Below are positions 14,758-22,338 of a DNA stretch of 26,216 nt, piece by piece. The notes beneath the pieces are model-generated. The model ran no database searches. It was given only the letters and a program-made list of their open reading frames with translations, and was not told the DNA's origin. Position 1 is the stretch's first letter. Each line of letters begins with the position of its first letter. The translations under genes and the position numbers were made by a program. Source of the DNA: CAZRDB01 sp964598695 (GTDB lineage: Bacteria; Armatimonadota; Zipacnadia; UBA1398); NCBI GenBank assembly GCA_964598695.1, contig CAZRDB010000055.1, positions 1 through 26,216 on the forward strand. The letters are read 5' to 3'.

Positions 14758-16923
14758 ATGCCACCGATCCAGCGCATCCCCCTTCTCGTCGCTCTCGCCG
14801 CGCTCGCGACCCTGCCCGTTTCCGGGGCTCGGGCGCAGTCGGTCGACACCCGCCCCGATACCTGGACGGCGATCGACGGTCTCGGCCGCCAGGTGGTCGA
14901 CGAGTCCGGCGCGCCGGCGCCCAGGCCCGACCGCTTCGTGGGGATCTTCTACTTCCTGTGGCTGGGCGCCCACGTCAACGGCGGCCCCTACGACCTCACG
15001 AAGATCCTCGCCGAGGATCCGAACGCGGCCCAGGACGCTGAGCACCCACTCCTCGGCCCGATGGGGGCCTTCCACCACTGGGGTGAGCCGCTGTTCGGCT
15101 ACTACGTCAACGACGATGAGTGGGTGTTGCGGAAGCACGCCCAGATGCTCTCCGACGCCGGCGTCGACACGTTGATCTTCGACACGACCAACAACTTCAC
15201 GTACCGCGACCACTACCGCGCGCTCCTGCGCGTCTTCAGCCAGGTTCGCGCCGAGGGAGGGCGGACGCCGCAGGTTGCCTTCCTGTGCCCGTTCGGCGAC
15301 CCCTCGCGGGTCGTGCACGAGCTGTACAGCGATCTCTACGGACCCGGGACGTGGTCCGACCTGTGGTTCCGCTGGCAGGGCAAGCCGCTCATTCTCGCCA
15401 ACCCCGACTTCCTCCAAGACGGGATCCGTGTGACCGACCACGACACGCCGGCGCCGCTCGCGCCCGGCCACACCCTCGGACAGAGCTTCGTGAGCGACGG
15501 GGCCTTCGACGGCGTCTCGGCCTCGTGCCCCACGTGGAGCCGCCAGGGCTGCTCGGTGACGGTGCGCCTCCGTCGCGGCGGGCCGGCCGGCGAGGTCGTC
15601 GCGGCCCGTCGGTTCGAGCGGTTCGCCGACAACGCGTGGCTGGGGCTCGAGTTCGACGACCCGCAGCCCCCCGGGGCCTACACGCTCGAGCTGTCCGACC
15701 CGGACGGCACCGTCGGGTGGTGGAGCCACTCGGCCGACAAGCTCAGCCCGGGCGAGGCCTACGCCGACGGCGTCCCACAGGCGGGAGACCGCAGCATCCT
15801 GGTGCGTCTCGCAGAGGGCCCGGGCGCCGAGATCCGCCGCTTCTTCACCTTCCGCACACCCGAGCCGAGCTACTTCGTCGGGCCGAGCCGGCCGGAGATG
15901 TGGGGCTGGCTGGAGGTGAGCCCGCAGCACGTCTGGCGCAACGCGGCGGGCGAGGCCGAGGAGATGACGGTCGGGGTGGCCCAGAACGCGGTCGACGGTC
16001 GACTGGGCGCGATGTCGGAGCCGCGCGCCCTGGGCCGGAGCTACCACGGCGGGGTCTTCGACACGCGACCGGGGGCGGTGCTCGAGGGCCTCAACGTCGC
16101 GGAGCAGTGGGAGCGGGCGCTCGACGAGGACCCGCAGTTCGTCTTCCTCACCGGCTGGAACGAGTGGATCGCCCAGCGCTTCCGCAACGAGACCGCCCCC
16201 GTCGTCTTCGTCGACCAGTTCGACGCCGAGCGCAGCCGCGACATCGAGCCCGCCGTCGGGCCGCTTGCCGACCACTACTACTACCAGATGGTCTCGTACA
16301 TCCGGCGGTTCAAGGGGTGCCGCGCGCCGGAGCGGCCGACGGCCCCCACGACCATCGACCTCGCGGGTGGCTTCGAGCAGTGGGCGGCGGTGGGTCCGGA
16401 GTTCGCCGACGACGCGGGCGACACGGCCCATCGCGACCACTTCGGCTACAACCACTTCACGCAGTACCGCAACGCCACCGGCCGCAACGATCTCGTGGCG
16501 GCAAAGGTCGCCCGGGACGGCGAGAAGCTGTATCTCTACGCTCGGACGCGCTCGGCGCTGACGGACCCGTCCGAGCCCTCGTGGATGACCCTCTACCTCG
16601 ACACCGACGGCGACGGTGCAACGGGCTGGGCCGGCTTCGACTACGTTGTGAATCGTCGGCCGCCCGACGGGTCCGGCGCGCTGCTGGAGGCCTCGATCGG
16701 CGGATGGAGCTGGCGTGAGGTGGGACGGGTGGAGATCCGCGTCGAGGGCGCCGAACTGATGGTCGGGATCCCGCGGGCCGCGCTCGGGCTGCCCGCCGAC
16801 CGACCGCTCCGTCTGCGGCTCAAGTGGGCCGACCACTGCCTCGAGGAGGGCGATCCGCTCGCCTTCCTGCGCAACGGCGACACGGCGCCGAACGGGCGGT
16901 TCGCCTACCGGTACGAGGAGTAG
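14758..16923 (+). CDS. Secreted GH71/99-like glycoside hydrolase with C-terminal CBM9-like domain
   Basis: This 721-residue exported protein probably acts on polysaccharide outside the cytoplasm. A signal peptide (MPPIQRIPLLVALAALATLP) ends near GARAQS. The catalytic part has the feel of GH71/GH99-type barrels: VGIFYFLWLGAH, GPMGAFHHWGEPLFGYY, AQMLSDAGVDTLIFDTTNN, and TGWNEWIAQRF late in the domain. Residues about 225-345 look like an inserted beta-domain (HTLGQSFVSDGAFDGVS onward) splitting the barrel. The last 170 residues read as a CBM9/DOMON-like beta-sandwich (LYLDTDGDGATGWAGFDYVV, LMVGIPRAALGL). The ATG at 14758 has GGAGGGAG seven bases upstream. The catalytic acids were not assigned, so activity and substrate are inferred. 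Family resemblance is by motif only. Confidence 0.75.
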   Translation: MPPIQRIPLLVALAALATLPVSGARAQSVDTRPDTWTAIDGLGRQVVDESGAPAPRPDRFVGIFYFLWLGAHVNGGPYDLTKILAEDPNAAQDAEHPLLGPMGAFHHWGEPLFGYYVNDDEWVLRKHAQMLSDAGVDTLIFDTTNNFTYRDHYRALLRVFSQVRAEGGRTPQVAFLCPFGDPSRVVHELYSDLYGPGTWSDLWFRWQGKPLILANPDFLQDGIRVTDHDTPAPLAPGHTLGQSFVSDGAFDGVSASCPTWSRQGCSVTVRLRRGGPAGEVVAARRFERFADNAWLGLEFDDPQPPGAYTLELSDPDGTVGWWSHSADKLSPGEAYADGVPQAGDRSILVRLAEGPGAEIRRFFTFRTPEPSYFVGPSRPEMWGWLEVSPQHVWRNAAGEAEEMTVGVAQNAVDGRLGAMSEPRALGRSYHGGVFDTRPGAVLEGLNVAEQWERALDEDPQFVFLTGWNEWIAQRFRNETAPVVFVDQFDAERSRDIEPAVGPLADHYYYQMVSYIRRFKGCRAPERPTAPTTIDLAGGFEQWAAVGPEFADDAGDTAHRDHFGYNHFTQYRNATGRNDLVAAKVARDGEKLYLYARTRSALTDPSEPSWMTLYLDTDGDGATGWAGFDYVVNRRPPDGSGALLEASIGGWSWREVGRVEIRVEGAELMVGIPRAALGLPADRPLRLRLKWADHCLEEGDPLAFLRNGDTAPNGRFAYRYEE

Positions 16924-17011
16924 CCAGGGGCCCCAGGGGTGGCCGGCATGGCCCGGACGTGGCACGATAGGCTCGCCGGAGGGGACCCGGACGATGTGAG
17001 GAGCACTCCCG

Positions 17012-17641
17012 TTGGACGACTCGGCCCGCGGCGCGTTCGTCGAGGCCCTGGTGCGCGCGGGCCCCTGGGGCCTGGCAGCGGTCTGTGCTCTCGAGCCGAG
17101 TGTCCTCCCCCTGTCGCCCGACCTGGTCCTCTCGTCCCTCATCCTCGGCTCGCTCGAGGGCGGCCTCGTCTGGGCCCTTGCGCTGGGGGGCATCGCGAGC
17201 GCAGCGTGCTTCGCGGGGAGCATGGCCGCCTACGGGCTCGGCCGGTGGGGCGGCCACTGGATCCTCGGCAGACTCCTCTCCCCCCAGGGTCTCCGCCGCG
17301 TCGAGAGCGTGCAGGAGCGCTACGGCGCCTGGGCGTTGTTCGTCGCCGCGGTGGCTCCGCTCCCCTACAAGTGGTTCACCCTCGCGGCCGGGGCGTTCGG
17401 CACGAGCTTCCCGGCCTTCTGCCTCGCGTGCGGCGCGGGCCGGACCCTCCGCTTCCTCGCGCTGGCCTCGTTGGTGTACCTGGTGGGCGATTCGGCGGGG
17501 CTGTACCTGCGCGGCGCGGCCTACGTCGTAGGGGCGGCTGCGCTGGTGGCCGTGGGGGTCCTCCTCGTTCGCCGACGGCTTGGGGGCCGACGGCCGGAGG
17601 CGAACGTGGGCGATACGGACGACGCGGGGGAGCCTGGCTAA
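17012..17641 (+). CDS. DedA/VTT-domain membrane protein
   Basis: This 209-residue integral membrane protein has about five hydrophobic segments and matches the DedA/SNARE-associated (VTT) family by layout. PLSPDLVLSSLILGS near residue 35 corresponds to the conserved re-entrant 'P-x-E/D' helix, and AAYGLGRWGGHWIL and FTLAAGAFGTSFPAF correspond to the other core segments. Members move or flip lipids such as undecaprenyl phosphate or phosphatidylethanolamine; which one applies here is not known. The start is TTG at 17012 with GAGGAG eight bases upstream. It lies 88 bases after the GH99-like gene in the same direction and ends in a TAA that overlaps the stop of the converging zinc-ribbon gene by four bases. 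The C-terminus is Arg-rich then acidic. Confidence 0.8.
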   Translation: MDDSARGAFVEALVRAGPWGLAAVCALEPSVLPLSPDLVLSSLILGSLEGGLVWALALGGIASAACFAGSMAAYGLGRWGGHWILGRLLSPQGLRRVESVQERYGAWALFVAAVAPLPYKWFTLAAGAFGTSFPAFCLACGAGRTLRFLALASLVYLVGDSAGLYLRGAAYVVGAAALVAVGVLLVRRRLGGRRPEANVGDTDDAGEPG

Positions 17642-17934
17642 CTCACGCGGGTGTTGCCGAGCACGTAGCCGCAGCGGACACAGGTGATCGCCCACGGACG
17701 CACCCGCTCGCCGCACTCGGGGCACTGGAACAGCGCCTGCGAGAGCGAGGCGGTCCGCAGCGGGGGCCGGGGGCGCGCCAGGGCCTCGGAGGACCGGCCG
17801 GGGCCGGTGAAGCCGGGGTGTTGCCGCTGCGCCCACCCCTGGGAGTGGGTCCGATGGCAGCGGGGGCACCAGAAGCAGGTCCCCGTGTAGACGCACCCGA
17901 GGGCGCTGCAATGCGGACACTGCGCCGAGATCAT
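17638..17934 (-). CDS. Small zinc-ribbon protein
   Basis: This 98-residue protein has four Cys pairs typical of two zinc ribbons. The first ribbon is CPHC and CFWCPRC within the first 30 residues; the second is CPECGERVRPWAITCVRCGYVLG at the C-terminus. A Pro/Arg-rich linker (GRSSEALARPRPPLR) joins them. Such small proteins often bind nucleic acid or act as subunits, but no function can be assigned. The ATG at 17934 has GGAGAGG upstream. It shares four bases at its end with the converging DedA gene. Confidence 0.7.
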   Translation of the reverse strand: MISAQCPHCSALGCVYTGTCFWCPRCHRTHSQGWAQRQHPGFTGPGRSSEALARPRPPLRTASLSQALFQCPECGERVRPWAITCVRCGYVLGNTRVS

Positions 17935-17993
17935 CGCGGCACCGCCTCTCCTGCTCTGAGACAGCCCTTCGCCGCTACCGGCGGCGCTCCTGC

Positions 17994-18707
17994 CTACCGC
18001 GGCCAATCGATCACGCGCGCATCGTGCGTGGCAATGATCTTCCGGCCGGGCGGGACGACGAGGAACTCGCGGGGATCCCAGGCTCCGGCGAGCAGCGCCT
18101 GGAGCAGGCGAGGGTCGCCGGCCACGATCTCGCACTCCCAGCCGAAGTGCTCGGCGCAGCGCCGCGTGTAGGCGCGGTGGGGCGCGGTGTCGGCGATGCC
18201 CAGGTCGACGAACGCGGCGCGGCGGTAGTGGCGCACCCAGGCGCCCTCGGTCATCTCGACCAGGTAGGCGGCGTTATCCTCGCCGTACAGCTCGGCGTAC
18301 TTGCGGATGAGTTCCGCATGGCGCTCGGGGCTGGGCATCGCGCCGGTGTCGATCCAGCCGGCGGTGAACCAGTATGTGCCCGGCTTCTCCGTGAAGTACC
18401 GCTCGTAGCGCTCGCGCGAGCCGAGGAACAGGGTGATGCAGTCGTGCGCGCGGGGGACGACGAGGGGGCAGTCGCGGGCGCGGATCCCCTCGACACCGTT
18501 GCTGCACAGGCCATAGAAGAGCAGCGTGGCGTCGAGGCCCTCGGGCGCGGCCTCGATCGCGCCGAGCAGCTCGGCGCGGAGTCGGTCGGGCTCGTTATGG
18601 AGGCGCTGCTCGAGGAACGCGAACGAGACCTCGTGGCCGCACCGCGCGCCGTAGTGGAGACATTCGGCTCGGAGCACGTCGCAGACGATCGCGTGGTAGC
18701 GGGCCAT
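17994..18707 (-). CDS. DUF1638 family protein
   Basis: This 237-residue protein matches the DUF1638 family by motif: IVCDVLRAECLHYG at the start, LLFYGLCSNGVEGI, VVPRAHDCITLFLGSRERY, then PGTYWFTAGWIDTG. The family's role is not established; members occur in anaerobes near corrinoid and one-carbon metabolism genes. Cys residues in the first 25 and the PRAHDC motif could form a metal or cofactor site. The ATG at 18707 has only a weak upstream GGATG. It follows the cytochrome terminator, so it is probably transcribed separately from the cytochrome gene. The zinc-ribbon gene lies 59 bases downstream. Confidence 0.85.
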   Translation of the reverse strand: MARYHAIVCDVLRAECLHYGARCGHEVSFAFLEQRLHNEPDRLRAELLGAIEAAPEGLDATLLFYGLCSNGVEGIRARDCPLVVPRAHDCITLFLGSRERYERYFTEKPGTYWFTAGWIDTGAMPSPERHAELIRKYAELYGEDNAAYLVEMTEGAWVRHYRRAAFVDLGIADTAPHRAYTRRCAEHFGWECEIVAGDPRLLQALLAGAWDPREFLVVPPGRKIIATHDARVIDWPR

Positions 18708-18725
18708 CGGTCAGCATCCATCCGG

Positions 18726-18760
18726 CAAAGCGAAACGGGGGCGGCCGGTGGCCACCCCCG
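18726..18760 (-). terminator. Intrinsic terminator after the cytochrome gene
   Basis: On the minus strand an 11-bp stem (18750-18760 with 18736-18746; one G-T pair) with a three-base loop is followed by TTTCGCTTT. It begins 28 bases after the cytochrome stop and ends before the DUF1638 start. It is the best canonical terminator in the window. Confidence 0.75.
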
Positions 18761-18788
18761 TCGGGTCGAGTCTCGATCGGGCTTTCGG

Positions 18789-19592
18789 CTACTGCGCCGG
18801 CGGGGCGGGCACCTTGAAGACGTGCCTCTTGCCCGGCATGTGGCAGGTCGCGCAGGTCGCGCCCTCGGGCACGGTCTGCTTGGAGTGCGAGAGATCGGCC
18901 TCGGCCGCGTGGCACTCGGTGCACAGCTCGAGGATCGGCTTGCGGAGCTGGCTCGGCAGGTTCTCGTCGTACCCCATGTGTCCGGTGTGGCAGACGACGC
19001 ACGTCGGAGCGGTCTCGTCGGTGAAGTGCTTGCTGTCCTTCATCTCGTTGATCTGCTCGAGCTTGGTGTCGGCGGCAGGCTCCTTGAGGACGAGCTTGTC
19101 CATGAGGTTCTCGCCATAGACGTAGTCGGTCGGGAAGTCGCCCTCGTACTGGGCGTGGCAGCGGGCGCAGACCGAGAGCTGCTCCTGGTGGCCCTCGATG
19201 CCGTTGTGGCCCTCCTCCGCCTTGGTAGGGAGGTGGATCTCCTCCGGCTTACGCGAGGACATGTGAGCCTTGCCGGGGCCGTGGCAGGCCTGGCAGCCGA
19301 CGTGCTGCTCGCCGCGGTACTGGTAACGGTCGCCCTCGCCCTCGGCGGTGAAGTGCTTCGTCTTCTTGTAGTTGTCGGTGACGGCCGGCACCTTGGGGTC
19401 CGCGGCCGGTTGCTCGTGTAGGTGGCAGGCAATGCACAGGGCGCTGTTCTTCGCGTACTCCGGCGCCGCGGCGGCCTCCTGCGCGCCGACGGGAATCGCC
19501 AGGGCGGCGATGCCGACGAGGCACAGGGCCGCGAGAACCGCCAGAAGCGCCTTGCGGGCGCCAGTGGGTCTGATGGTCACGGTGTCCGACAC
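18789..19592 (-). CDS. Periplasmic hexahaem c-type cytochrome
   Basis: This 267-residue exported electron-transfer protein has six CXXCH haem sites: CIACH (53-57), CQACH (100-104), CARCH (142-146), CVVCH (198-202), CTECH (224-228) and CATCH (247-251). Extra histidines (KHF, GKAH, KHF again) offer distal ligands. The repeated CHGPGKAH and CVVCHTGHMG spacing resembles DmsE/NrfB-type multihaem carriers. A signal peptide (ALLAVLAALCLVGIAALA) ends near GAQ. I start at GTG 19592 with AAGGA five bases upstream; GTG at 19580 is also possible. No terminal reductase, quinol oxidase or cytochrome maturation gene is adjacent, so its partner is unknown. Confidence 0.9.
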   Translation of the reverse strand: MSDTVTIRPTGARKALLAVLAALCLVGIAALAIPVGAQEAAAAPEYAKNSALCIACHLHEQPAADPKVPAVTDNYKKTKHFTAEGEGDRYQYRGEQHVGCQACHGPGKAHMSSRKPEEIHLPTKAEEGHNGIEGHQEQLSVCARCHAQYEGDFPTDYVYGENLMDKLVLKEPAADTKLEQINEMKDSKHFTDETAPTCVVCHTGHMGYDENLPSQLRKPILELCTECHAAEADLSHSKQTVPEGATCATCHMPGKRHVFKVPAPPAQ

Positions 19593-19645
19593 TCCCTTCC
19601 TTCCAGTGGAATCAACGAGCGCGGGCCCTGGAAGGTTCCGCGATC

Positions 19646-20797
19646 CTACCCCGATCGGGGGTCCGCGGGCAAGGGGGCGGTGAGGGGGAGTCCCATCGCC
19701 TCCAGATAGCGGTCGACGGCCGCCTCGATCGTGAAGGCCCGCGCGCGCACGCGGAGCGCGTCGCGGTCGGGCTCCTCCGCGAGGGCTGCCTCCAGCGCCG
19801 ATGCCAGCGCCTCGGGGTCTCCCACGGGTACGAGCCGGCCGTACCGCCCGTCCTCGAGCACCTCGCGCGGCCCACTGGGGCAGTCGGTGCTCACGACCGG
19901 GCACCCACACGCGAGGGCCTCGATGAGAACCGTGGGCAGGCCCTCCCGCGAGGACGAGAGCGCCAGCACGGCGGCTCGGCTCATGTAGGCGGCCGGGTTC
20001 GGCACGAAGCCGGGCATGCGGAGATCCGGCTCGATCCCCAGCTCGCGCGCGAGCGCCTCGAGCGCCGGACGCTGGGGACCCTCGCCCAAAAGCAGCAGGC
20101 GCAGGGGACGCTCGCGGCGGAGGAGCGCGAAGGCGCGCAGGAGCACCTCGGGCTGCTTGGGCTCCTCGAGCCGCCCGACGGCCAGCACGGTGGGGGGGGC
20201 GCCGCGGACCAACCAGGGGTCTTCGAGGGGTGCGGACGCCTGCTCGAGTAAGGTGGGCGAGACCACCGGGTTGTAGATCACGCGGATCCGGTCCCGGGAC
20301 ACCCCGGTTGCCCGCGCCATCGCGTCGGCAACGCCCCCGGAGACCGCGACGAGAGCGTGGGCTCTCGGGTATGCCCAGCGGGCCATGCGCACGGCCCCCT
20401 TGAGGCCGGCGGTGGGCGTCTCCGTGACATCCGTGACCAGGTCGGTGTGCTCGGTCACCACGACTCGCGTGGGGACGCGGGCCAGCGCCCTCGCCCAGAC
20501 GGAGAGGACGCTCGAGACGGTGAAGGTCGTGATCAGGGCTGCCGGGCGCTCTCGGCGGAGGTAGCGAGCCAGCCGGGCCACGAGGGGCACGGCGGCAACG
20601 GCCACGCGCTCGGTCCCCAGCTCATGGCGGGCGATCCGGGGGTCCACTCGCTCGCGCAGCGCGCCACGATCGCGACCGAGCACCAGGTGGACGGGTAGCC
20701 CGCGGTCGGCCAGACCGTTCGCGAGGTTGAGCATCACCCGTTCCGCGCCGCCCCCGCCCAAGCTGTGCAGGAAGACCGAGATCGGGCCGTGCTCCAC
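19646..20797 (-). CDS. GT4-family glycosyltransferase
   Basis: This 383-residue GT-B enzyme transfers a sugar from a nucleotide donor to a lipid-linked or other acceptor. The N-terminal HSLGGGGAERVMLNLANGL is the classic acceptor-side opening. The C-terminal half has VLAVGRLEEPKQPEVLLRAF, LLLLGEGPQRPALE and the EX7E motif EGLPTVLIEALACGCPVV. The start is GTG at 20797 with GGGAGGTG upstream. It is transcribed away from the adjacent second glycosyltransferase and adenylation operon, so the two probably belong to one glycan locus. Donor and acceptor are unknown. A 12-bp CCCCGATCGGGG palindrome overlaps its end. Confidence 0.9.
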   Translation of the reverse strand: MEHGPISVFLHSLGGGGAERVMLNLANGLADRGLPVHLVLGRDRGALRERVDPRIARHELGTERVAVAAVPLVARLARYLRRERPAALITTFTVSSVLSVWARALARVPTRVVVTEHTDLVTDVTETPTAGLKGAVRMARWAYPRAHALVAVSGGVADAMARATGVSRDRIRVIYNPVVSPTLLEQASAPLEDPWLVRGAPPTVLAVGRLEEPKQPEVLLRAFALLRRERPLRLLLLGEGPQRPALEALARELGIEPDLRMPGFVPNPAAYMSRAAVLALSSSREGLPTVLIEALACGCPVVSTDCPSGPREVLEDGRYGRLVPVGDPEALASALEAALAEEPDRDALRVRARAFTIEAAVDRYLEAMGLPLTAPLPADPRSG

Positions 20798-20853
20798 GTG
20801 CCACCTCCCACGGGCGAGGCTCCGTTCCGGTTGGCGCGCTGGAGCCGTCCATC

Positions 20854-20859
20854 ACTGTA
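20854..20859 (-). promoter_or_regulatory. Possible -10 element for the glycosyltransferase gene
   Basis: The minus strand reads TGCTACAGT, an extended -10-like site with TACAGT (four of six). It lies about 60 bases before the GTG at 20797. No -35 is visible. It resembles the better TGCTATAAT site at 13032. In the rest of the 246-base divergent gap (20798-21043) I see only the ribosome binding sites of the two flanking genes. Confidence 0.3.
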
Positions 20860-21043
20860 GCACCCGTCCCGCGATGCGGCCACAGGCCGGCGATCTCGTT
20901 CGAACCCCATCCGGCGCCCGGCGGGTTGAGAGGTGTGTCTCACGCGTCGAGCCCGCGCCCCGTTGGCGTCGGGTCGCGACCGGTTCCGCTCGCGGCCCCG
21001 GTCGGCGCGGCACTGAGACCGCAGGAGAGGGAGGTGCTCACCG

Positions 21044-22291
21044 GTGCCGACACCTGCCGGCCCTCCGGCGATCGCGCTGGTCACCGAATCGGACATCCGC
21101 CGCCCGAGCGGGTTCAACTCGCGGATCCGCGCCGAGATCGCGCTCCTGCGCGAGGCCGGGGCGTCCGTACATGTCATCGTCTGTCCGCGGCTGGGCCCCT
21201 GGCGCACGATGCGCGGCCCTTCGTGGCACACGGGCTGGCCCGAGGGGCTCGCGAGCGTCAGCCTGTGGCTCTCGCCGCCCAGCAGGGGGGCCGCGTGGTG
21301 CGAGCGCCTCCGCCAGTCCTATCTGGTCCGAAAGCTGGTCCGGTTCTGCCGGGCGCGCGGCATCTCGACGGTCCACCTCCACTCGCCCCAGTGCGGGTGC
21401 CTCGGCCCCGGAATCCGCCGCCTGCTCCCCGGGGCCCGGGTCGTCTTCGAGCCGCACGGGATCGCGGCAGCCGAGTTCCGCGTGCTGGGCCTGAGCGAGG
21501 CCGAGGTCGCCGTCGCCGAGGAGCAAGAGCGCCAATCGGCCGCGGGCTGCACCCAGATGCTGACGGTGAGTCGCGCCATGACCCGCCACTACGAGTCGTA
21601 CCTCACGGGACCCGCGCCCGAGAGCCTGGTCATCCCCAGCGTGACCGACTTCGCCACCGCCGGCCTGACCGATGCCGATCGAACCCGGGCGCGTGCCGAC
21701 TTGGGCGTGGACGACGCACCCCTCGTGCTGTACGTGGGCGGTCTCCAGCCCTGGCAGGAGCCGGAGTCGATGTGGGCGCTGGTCGCCGGCGCGCGGTCGC
21801 TACGACCGGACCTGCGGCTGCTGGTTCTCACGATGGCTCCCGAGGACGAAGCTCGTGTCGGTCTCCGGGCCGCAGGGGTGCCCGACGCGTGCGCGATCGT
21901 GCGGCCCGCTCCCCGGTCGGAGGTCCTCCGGCTCTCGACGGCGGCCGATGTCGCGCTGCTGCTGCGGCGTCGCGATCCCGTCAACGAGGTCGCTTCGCCC
22001 GTCAAGTTCGGCGAGTATCTGACCGCCGGCGTGCCCGTCGTCACGACGCCCTGGGTGGGCGACTGCGGCGCGATCGTCGAGGAGCGGGGCGTCGGCGTCG
22101 TCGTGGACCCGTGGGGCGGCGACGATGCGGCACACCGTCTGGTAGGCTACCTTGGGACGGTTCTGGAGGCCCGCGCGTCGATCGCCGCGGCCTGCCGCGA
22201 GACCGCCACGGAGCTGCTGTCGTGGCCCGCCTACGCCGGCCGATTCCTCACTTTGATGGGCGTCGGGCGCGAGCCCGAGGAGCGGCCCTGA
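21044..22291 (+). CDS. GT-B family glycosyltransferase
   Basis: This 415-residue protein has the layout of a GT-B glycosyltransferase, more diverged than its neighbour. The N-terminal half has RRPSGFNSRIRAEIALLREAG and VFEPHGIAAAEF. The C-terminal half has LVLYVGGLQPWQEPESMWAL, SPVKFGEYLTAGVPVVTT (the sugar-nucleotide side motif) and VGDCGAIVEERGVGVVV. The GTG start at 21044 has GGAGGTG seven bases upstream. It ends 47 bases before the first adenylation gene and is the first gene of that operon. It probably builds the glycan or glycolipid that the following acyl-activation genes modify. The sugar cannot be named. Confidence 0.85.
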   Translation: MPTPAGPPAIALVTESDIRRPSGFNSRIRAEIALLREAGASVHVIVCPRLGPWRTMRGPSWHTGWPEGLASVSLWLSPPSRGAAWCERLRQSYLVRKLVRFCRARGISTVHLHSPQCGCLGPGIRRLLPGARVVFEPHGIAAAEFRVLGLSEAEVAVAEEQERQSAAGCTQMLTVSRAMTRHYESYLTGPAPESLVIPSVTDFATAGLTDADRTRARADLGVDDAPLVLYVGGLQPWQEPESMWALVAGARSLRPDLRLLVLTMAPEDEARVGLRAAGVPDACAIVRPAPRSEVLRLSTAADVALLLRRRDPVNEVASPVKFGEYLTAGVPVVTTPWVGDCGAIVEERGVGVVVDPWGGDDAAHRLVGYLGTVLEARASIAAACRETATELLSWPAYAGRFLTLMGVGREPEERP

Positions 22292-22338
22292 CCCCGGAGC
22301 AGCCCACCGCCGCCACCCTGCGAGCCTGGAGGTACCGC

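Noticed and set aside
16961..16978. TGGCACG-like match to a sigma-54 promoter before the DedA gene
   Set aside because: The -24 half matches but the -12 half (expected TTGC) does not.
19649..19660. CCCCGATCGGGG palindrome as an operator or terminator
   Set aside because: It is within the last codons of the glycosyltransferase gene and GC-rich 12-mers of this type are expected by chance; no T-run follows.
20926..22338. Long upstream extension of the first adenylation frame through the glycosyltransferase gene
   Set aside because: The extension is Arg-rich and overlaps the GT-B gene in another frame; the ATG at 22339 has a good ribosome binding site.
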